From: Chrysaora quinquecirrha
Taxonomy: Eukaryota > Cnidaria > Scyphozoa > Semaeostomeae > Pelagiidae
Assembly: GCA_014526335.1 (NCBI GenBank)
Contig: JACTAT010000032.1
Location: 8,953,653-9,017,652 of the forward strand
Direction: 5' to 3'
Length of the DNA: 64,000 nucleotides
A program made the position numbers and the translations under genes. Every line of letters begins with the position of its first letter. Positions within the stretch are counted from its first letter, which is position 1. The notes beneath the pieces are model-generated. The model was not told where the DNA came from. It made no database searches and worked only from the letters and a program-made list of their open reading frames with translations. Positions 14,401 through 23,400 of the stretch are shown in pieces.

Positions 14401-17400
14401 TTGGCTGCTCAAACAATAGAAATTTTAAGTGACGTCACAGTTTCTTCAAATTTTCACACCAAAATAGGCCGAAAACTATGTAAAAAAAACATCTATAAAA
14501 ACCAAAAAATAATGCTACATGAGATATTGTATCTTGCCTTACAGTTATCAATGAAATTCTTTGCATTTCCTTTCTAAGAACACCTGCTTTCGGAATCTAC
14601 ATCTTGTTTTTATGCCTAGGCCAAAATTGCCAGTATTTTGGCAGATTTTGTGGCCGGTACCAGGGCCAAAAACGATTTGGCGGTTGAGACTCGAGGAAAT
14701 TCGATTTGAGGCCTGGGTAAGAAGTTGGGATTAGGCCTGGGCTATTACTGGTCCCCCTATGCTTTCTAGGCACAGAAGCTCATATTGTAAAGACAGCAAA
14801 CGTATGTGCCTATTCACTGGTCCCCCTATGCTTTCTAGGCACAGAGGCTCATATTGTAAAGACGCAAACGTATGTGCCTATCGATCAATCAATTAATCAT
14901 GGGGACTATCTTCAAATGTGATACATTTAAAGAGTATATAGAACTGTATAAATGAGTGCCTTACGTGAAGTATCACATTGTGGAGCTTTGCAGCTAAGTT
15001 CGCAGTTTTCTATCACGTATTGTGAATTTGAGCAATAGCCTGCTTTTGCCCAAGCTGGACAGGAAGAGTGCTTGTCATCGCAATCTATGAAGGAAAGGTA
15101 CCATAGATTAATCAATAAAATCGCTTATATACATGTTTTTTTACTTCGCAGCCGTTGCAGCTTTTCTTTTACGCTGGGTTCCAGAGCCGTAGCCGCTGAG
15201 CAGGGGGATGAGGAACTGGGAAGGAGATCAAGAGGGAATAGTGGCTCTGGTTCCATCAATAGGCCACCTCCTTCTCGTGTGAAGACAATAGATGAGAAAT
15301 CCAATGGAATCACTGTAGTAATCATCTAAATCGCCTTGATTCCCTCTTGATTCCCAGAGTACCTTTCTTTACAACCATGCAAACTGACAGATGTACCAAG
15401 AATCTCGTTCAAGGTATGTCTTGTTTACAATTTCATGTATTTTTGCAACTTGGCATTCTTTCTGCTCCGCACAAAATCCAACGGAGGAATAAGAAATTTT
15501 TAGAAACTTCGGGCCTTTGTCCCGGAATGCCCCTAGTCTTGCCCCAGCATTGAGCGAAAATCATCTACACAAACTGCACAAAATGAAATTATTTCAGAAT
15601 CCTTTAACCATACTATGACATCAAATAATGAACCTCAGGCAATAAATATAACTGACTCATCATTCTCTGAACTCCTATTAAGTACAACACCAAATCATAC
15701 ATCAGAAATCTCAAATAATTACAACCAAATGGAAAATGTTATAATAAAGCAACAAATATCACAACTGCAAAATGAAATAAGCCAAATTAAAGAAACCATC
15801 AACAAAAACACAACACCTTCAGCATTTGAATCACTCTACAATGATCTCTCCATACAAATCAAGAAAAATAATGAGCTAGAAAATGAAAACAAAATGCTAA
15901 AATCTGAAATTGGAAAAATAAAATCCCAGCTGACCAAACAAAATTCCTCAAGTACCCAACCAGCCCAATCACCACAATCACCACCCAATCCATGGAGAAC
16001 AGAAACACGAAGAAGAAATCCTCAAGCCCAACCAATATTTCCAAACTTTCAACACCCAAACTACTATCAAATCTTATCAAGCCAACCTACTCAACCAAAT
16101 CAAACTATACTGAAAATGCCTAGAACAGACAACACCACTGGTGGACAAAACCAACAAAGATCATCAACAAATTTCAACATTCCTCCAAAAGACAGAAAGA
16201 AAACCATTATCATCATTGGAGACTCCATGACCAAAGCAATCCAACCCCACAAAATGATGCCAAAAACATCAAACTTCAAATCCATCAGCATCCCTGGCGC
16301 CACAACAACTGATTTAAACCACTACATTGTCCCCAGTATCCAAAAAAGTCCTGATGCAATTGTGATTCATGCCGGAACAAATGATTTCCAACAACAAAAT
16401 GCAACCATCATCTCAAATAATATTCTAAATCTTGGAAATAAAATATCATCAAACTCACCCAACACAAAGGTATTTATCTCATCAATTATCCAACGCTTTG
16501 ATAAACCACTCAATGAAGAAATAAAAAAAGCCAACAATATCTTGAAGTCATTCTGCACCACAAAGGGATTCCTGTACATTGATAATGATAACATATGCTC
16601 CTCTGATTTAAACAATAGTAAACTCCACTTGAACAGTCTTGGAACTTCAAAATTAGCAAAAAATATTATTGATTCGTTTAAACGGTCAATCCAACCAGAA
16701 CCTAATGTCTGACTATCTGAAGAAATTACAAGCATCCTAAGAAAAGGCAATAATAATGAAACAAGAACATGTCCCCCTGGTAATGATAGTAATATAATCC
16801 TTGTAGATTCCCCTGCAATAGAAAACAATGAATCGCCAGCTAGAGAACTTAAAAATCTGAAATTACAATCCCCAAAAAGCATAGCATTGGGACATATAAA
16901 CATTAACTCTCTACCCAACAAATATGTTGCACTTATGAATATTGTCAATCTCAATTTAGACACATTCCTAATATCAGAAACTAAGATAGATGACTCATTT
17001 CCAGATGCCCAGTTCACATGCAATGGCTACTCCAAACCCTATCGCAAAGATAGGAAACTAGGTGGAGGTGGCTTATTATGCTTTGTGAACAACAATATAC
17101 CATCAAGACAGCTCAATATAGATTCTCTTCCAAATGATATTGAGATAATCTCTATTGAGCTGAACCTTAGAAAGCAAAAATGGTTGTGCCTTGGCATATA
17201 CCATCCTCCTAACCAAGATAACCAATATTTCCTTGATGAGATGAGTAAAATATTAGATTTTTACTCATCCAGTTATGAAAATATCTTCATCATGGGTGAC
17301 TTTAACATGGAACCAAAAAATCAACTAATGGATAATTTTCTACAAACTTTTAACCTTTACAACTTAGTCAAAGAACCTACTTGCTATAAAGGAGACACTC

Positions 17401-20400
17401 CTAAATGCATTGACTTAATGTTAACAAATAAAAAGCATAGCTTTAAAAATACAATAACTGTTGAAACTGGGCTCTCAGATTTTCATAAATTAACAGCAAC
17501 TAATCTTAAAACAGAATTTATTAAAGCAGAGCCAATAAAAGTTAAATATAGAGACTATAAAACCTTTGATTCCCAAATGTTCAATCACGATTTACAACAA
17601 AAATTTTGTCACAGCAATGAAATAACCAATTACACAGAATTTTCAGATATTGTTACCAATACCCTCCATCGCCATGCTCCATTAAAAGAGAAGTTAATAA
17701 GAGCAAATAATGCCCCATTTATGGATAAAGAATTAAAGAAACTTATCATGGATAGGTCGAGAGCTAAAAATAAGTTCTATAAAGAAAAGTCAAATCAAAA
17801 TTGGGAAATATATAAGAAGCTACGTAATCAATGTGTAAAATTAACCGAGAAAAGAAAAGTCCTTTTCAAAGATCTGAATATAAACTTTGTAACAGATTGC
17901 AAACAATTTTGGAATACAGTTAAACCATGCTTCAACAATAAGAATCTAAAGCAAAATAAATTAATCTTAATCGAGAATGATAGTATAATCTCAAATAATG
18001 TAGAAATCGCTCAAATAATGAACAATTTCTTCATTAATATAACAGACTCCCTAAATCTACCCCAACCGACATCAATAAATTCCATCAATAACCCAGATGA
18101 TCAACAACATTATAACTCCAATGATTTATGTACAATAATAGAGAAGTATAAAACCACACTAGTATTATGAAAATAAAACAGAATGTTGGTAATATAATTG
18201 ACCCATTCAACTTTAAAGAGACATGTGATGGTGAAATAAAGAGTGAAATACTAAGATTAAACACTAAAAAGCCACAGGACCCGATGACATACCCTCGAAA
18301 ATTCTTAAAATTGCAGTTGAAGGCATAACCTCTCCTCTGACTAACATATTTAATGAAGCCTTAAAGAAGTGCGAATTCTGAAAATCTAAAATATGCAAAT
18401 GTTTCACCTATTCATAAAAAGGAAAGCACTACTGATAAAACTAACTATAGACCGGTCAGTGTTCTAAATTCAACTTCAAAAGTCTATGAAAGACTGATAG
18501 CAAATCAAATTTCTCAATACATGGAGAATAAGATGTCTTCATTCCTATGTGGTTTTAGAAAGAATTATGGAACGCAACATGCTCTAATACGCCTTATAGA
18601 AAATCTGAAAAGAAATTTAAACAACAAACTGAAAAATGGTGTTGTTCTAATGGATTTATCTAAGGCATTCGATTGCCTTCCCATGACCTTCTCATTGCAA
18701 AGCTTGAAGCTTATGGGTTTAGCATAGATGCCCTGCAATTTATAAAATGTTATCTTGGGGGCGAAGGCAAAGAGTTAAAATAAATTCAAACTATAGTGAA
18801 TGGATGCTGATAAAACAGGGGTCCCACAAGGATCAGTGCTGGGACCTTTACTTTTCAACATTTTTCTAAATGATTTGTTTTTCTTTCTTAAAAAAAGTAA
18901 ATTGTGTAACTATGCAGATGACAATACAATATGGATAAACGGCAGTGAATCAGACGATATTATAAATAACCTAAATCAAGAAATTGAAATTTTAAACAAT
19001 TGGTTCAAAGAAAATACTATGCTTCTAAATAACGAAAAATGTAAATTAATGATTGTACAAAGTAAAAATGATAGATCAGAAAATGCAATAATATCTGTAA
19101 ACAATAACCCGCTTAAAGAGGTAAAGGAAGCAAAACTTCTTGGGGTCACATTGGATAGTCAGCTGACATTTGAAAAACACATCAAAACGATGTGTAAAAT
19201 GCAGGAAAAAGCTAAATGCACTTGCAAGACTAGCCCCATACCTTAATGAAAATAAGCGTACATTATTAATGAGAACTTTCATTATGTCTCATTTCAACTA
19301 TTGCCCACTGATCTGGATGTACTGTAGTAAAAAGAGTAATAATCTGATAAATTCGATCCATCAAAGAGCACTACGAATAGCTTATAATGATAACACTAAA
19401 AGCCTCCAAGAACTATTGCAACTTGATGGATCGGTAACTATTCATAAACTAAACTCATATAAATTAATAATTGAAATATTCAAAACTATGAATGGCTTAA
19501 ATCCGGAATTCATGAAAGATATTTTCAGCATCCACGACTCTCCCTACGATCTAAGAAACTCCCATTTCGAGGGTGACAGACCAAATACAATAAGATATGG
19601 TCTAGACAGTTTAACAAATAGAGGTTCAAAAAATCTGGAACTCCATCTCAGATGAAACCAGAAACTGCGAAAATGTACAAAGCCTGAAGAATAATCTAAA
19701 AAACAACTACAGAGAAACAAATCTTTGTAATTGTAGGCTTTGCACAAATTTTGTACAAGGTATCGGATATATATAATAACATTATCAATTTTGCTTCTAA
19801 TTTGATATTTTATTCTTAAATGTCCTTTGTTTGTTTTTCTTCTCAATTATATATCGCTGTTGCTTAGATCTTACATAGGTTGCAATTTCCTGTAACGTGT
19901 ATTGTGTGATTTTAATTGATTTAATTAGGTTGTTATCTTTAGTTTTAGATTTTAGTTATACTTATTATTTGGTTAATTAAATAGTTGGTGTAAATTAGCT
20001 TCAGCTACAAAAAAAACCAACTGTAAATAAAGTATGTAAAAAAATAAAAAAAAAAAAAAAAAAAAATTAGTTTTTTTGCGTCAGTTGCCTAAGTCACGGA
20101 CCCCACCTCTTTTTCTGGTGAATGGTGCTTACTCAACAACCACAATAATCTTGAAAAAAGTAATTAAGACGAAGAAAAAGTTTGGAATTGTCTTCTAAAT
20201 TTACCTCCAATAGCTCTCTTCTTTCGGCTCTGGAAGGTAGCTAAAACGAGAAAACACAAGTACATATTTAAGTCGAGCTTTAAGGAAAGAAACGTTCTAA
20301 ATAAGGAAGGTCATTGCAATGTCGTTCCCTAGACTGATTGCCTGAGTCGTAGTTTCGCTATTGAATTGAATTGCTGGACGCTCAAACAGTTTGAGCAATC

Positions 20401-23400
20401 TCCTTTTAGTGCTAGCCTCGGTCTCATAACTGGGACTCAGGTAATCAGTCTAGTCGTTCCCATAATTCTCCTATCAGAGCTTCATTAGTACATGGGTCGT
20501 CGTGGTAGGATTTCTTTATAAGTCGTCAATTTCTTGCGATTTGAGTAAAAGAGACCCAAAACTTTAAATTCGCTAGAAAGCCTTTTCTGTAGCTACAACA
20601 TTTTCATTCTTCGGAGTGTGGAACGTAAGAAAAAAGCCGAAATAGCTAGCTGTTGGAAAATAAAAATTCTGAAGAATGTCATACAAAAAAGCTTAAAATT
20701 ACCTTAACACTTTTAAGGGGATTGCGATTCAGCTTCAATTTTAAAATCCCTGTGAGAGATGCTGGTGGGGGAGGGGGAGGAAGTCCACGCAGCCTGAGGG
20801 TAATTAACTCAGCTGCGGGTATTCGTAGACTTATTACATGAGTCGTAATTATCGCTATTGAACTGAATTGATGGACGCTAAAACCTGTAGCGATGTTGTT
20901 ATTGCTTTTGCTGTTTACGAAGAGTGGCACTTAAGTCTAGGATGTTCAGGTCGGACTATGAGCTATTTGTAGCGATTTAAATTTGTAGGGTAATGTACCA
21001 ATCATATGCAACTTATGAACAAAAAAGAGGCTCCACCATATCGAGGCTATAATTAAGTTTGGCCTCGTTTTCAATCCATGACTCGTGTAATAAGTCTAGA
21101 TGTGGTGCATAAATCTGTACTTACAGCAGTTGTACATGAGGCTGGTTTGCTTTGCATCCCCATCACTGAGATATTGATATGGTTGAATTTTGACGGTCTT
21201 GAGTGGTCTCATTGTAGCTTTTCCGTTCTTTGTGAATGCAGTCCATGGATAGTGCATAATTGAGGCATAGTCGTAAGGCTCTCCGAGAGAATAAGATTCT
21301 TGTACTTTCCTGAAAGCACTCTTTACCCCTTCAAAAGAGTCACATAAGTGTGATTTAATGTCAATCGACTTAATGTCTGTCAGTGTAAAGTCGACTGAGT
21401 AGCTCTAGGCTAGTAGTAGACTCAAAAACGGCAACTAACTAATGCTAAGACAGATACTTAAAGGGGGTGATTTTGTTTACTGAGCGAATGAAACTTCAAG
21501 TTGATTTTCCAAGTTCAACATTGGACAATTTTTGCTGTGGCCAAGCAATCAAACATTGTTTGTCAAGCATTTGAAATTAGCTTGTCAAGCAAAATGCTCT
21601 ATTGTTTTGCCAGGTCGCAAAACATTGCTCGTCCAAATTTTTTTGCGTCTAGCAAAAAATGTTTTTGAACTATTTGAAAAACATTTTAGCTTTTTTGCTT
21701 ATCAAGCAATGTTCTGTGACGTCACCAAACAATCAATATTACTTTATAATCAATTCTTAAATGTTTGACAAACAATGTTTAATAAATTAGCCAGGGCCTT
21801 AATTAAGTATGCTCGTATTTCGTAAGGTCATATCTATCACATCACCGTTACTATTGCCTTTGAATGATAGATTTGAAGTAAAGCCGATCTTTTTCTTAAA
21901 AGAGATGAGTAAAACCTTTTTTGGGGGGTCCTAAATACTTTTTCTTTTTACCCCCACCCCGGCCGTAAATAATGATCAGTCCCTTGGTAAAATTAAACAG
22001 CTTGGTTTAATTCACTTACACTCGTCGATGTTATCCCACAAAACTTCAACGTATTGATCCCTGTCCAATCTGTTTTGCTCGTGATAGAAGCCGACCACGT
22101 GACCAATTTCGTGAGTCATTACATGTTGATAATCGCAACCACTACCGACGGAGATTTTGCTTTCGCCTCCAATACGTCCAACATGTCCCCAGCAACTAGA
22201 AAATTAAGATTTGCAGGTTATCTTTGCACGCTTGGTCATCCGAAACCGTTGAGCTGCGGTTGGTCATGTATTTGAATTTGGTGCTCAAAACTCAAGAGAA
22301 AGAAAGATCTGTTGTAGTATAACTTTTTCCATTTGATCCTGATTGTAGTTGGGCTAGTTTTTAACTGAAAACCAGGGCTTTTTTAAAAGTTCTAATTTGT
22401 GGGGTATTTGCCAAAGTAGGTCCCTATTCCTGCCCGCGCACTGAGCGAAAAAGTAGCTGTTTTGTCTCAGGGGTCTAAGAATAAGGGCCGCCCTCGTCTT
22501 TTCGGTCATGAAAACATTCTTATTTTCCATCTTATCTCCAAACCAATAATTGGCAAAACTGAATGGAAAGAACTCGAGTTTCTAATCAGAGGTCTGAAAT
22601 GGATAAGAGTGATTCTAGCGACGATTGCCAGAGCAATTCTAGCGACGTCAAATTTCAGAAGTTCTCGGGGAGCATGCCCCAGCGCCGGTATAACTAATCA
22701 CGTTTTGTGTTTCGATTTGGCTATGCACCGTAATGTTCTCTTATCTCAATTCGGTATTTAAACATTTTATTATTGGATGCCGATACGCTTTTACCCCTGA
22801 CATTCCGTAAGGCATCTTGAGCGCAGCTTGTCGAGTTGAATGTGCGTCATCACAGGAAGGACCGGGGGCCCTTTTCTTGTTGTTCCCCACCAGTGAAAAA
22901 TCCTTTAAAAATACCCTGCGTGAAAACGGCTACCCATTTGAGTATTCCTCTCTCCCCCTTTTAAGAGGGGCAGTTATTAGTAAGCGGCATTTATTAGATA
23001 ATTCAAGATCCCAAGGGGCATTTAATCGAGGGGACTGATGTTTGCAGGAACAGTGGTTTATATCAAAGTTATACGGTATTCAACTTACTGAGTATCCCTG
23101 AAGAATGTCAAGTAATCTCTCTCATTTGTATGTTGAACAAATCTGATGCAGGTCTTGCTTTCCCATTCAGCCATTGCAGCTTTGATTGCACTGATTGCTG
23201 ATGGCATATTCTCTGTAAATCAAACAAGCAACACATCATGCAACGCATCAAGCAACACATTATTTTAAGAAAGCATTAGCCCAGAAGTCTCGAGACAAAA
23301 GGAAACCCATGGAGTTTAACAAGACTGTAAGTAAACATTTTTGATGATTCTGATACTTGATTGTTTTTTGTAATAACAACCTAGAGATAAGCAGCTGGGG

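Larger units (their letters stand above)
12059..15084 (-). other. Exons encoding three ShK domains and a Pro/Thr linker
   Basis: Exons 15084-14965 (ShK1), 14149-14033 (ShK2), 13322-13155 (linker) and 12205-12059 (ShK3). Each ShK has six cysteines with the C-x6-C spacing and the late C-x3-C typical of the family; all three share a (W/Y)-A-x-x-G core. The linker is rich in Pro and Thr and is built on an NPPT repeat, so it is probably extended and O-glycosylated. All four exons begin and end in phase 1 and have lengths divisible by three. ShK domains occur both in ion-channel toxins and, as here, as accessory modules of metalloproteases; nothing in the sequence shows channel-blocking activity. 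Confidence 0.92.
15330..20066 (+). mobile_element. CR1/L2-like non-LTR retrotransposon, near full length, in a protease intron
   Basis: Holds ORF1 with coiled coil and SGNH esterase, ORF2 with endonuclease and reverse transcriptase, an AATAAA (about 20025) and a 3' A tail ending at 20066. It is antisense to the host gene and sits between the exons ending at 20205 and starting at 15084. The 5' end is uncertain (15330-15600); I found no clear target-site duplication. SGNH ORF1 and an ORF2 ending in a C-x-C-x-x-C block are typical of CR1/L2-group elements. The A tail is more L1-like than the short microsatellite usual for CR1. Confidence 0.85.

Noticed and set aside
15120..15160. Possible 5' target-site duplication of the LINE matching TTAGTTTTTTTGCG after the A tail
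   Set aside because: Only the T run matches; the rest differs, so it is not convincing.
16367..17023. 218-codon minus-strand frame
   Set aside because: It is the antisense of LINE ORF1/ORF2, whose sense frames carry clear SGNH and endonuclease motifs.
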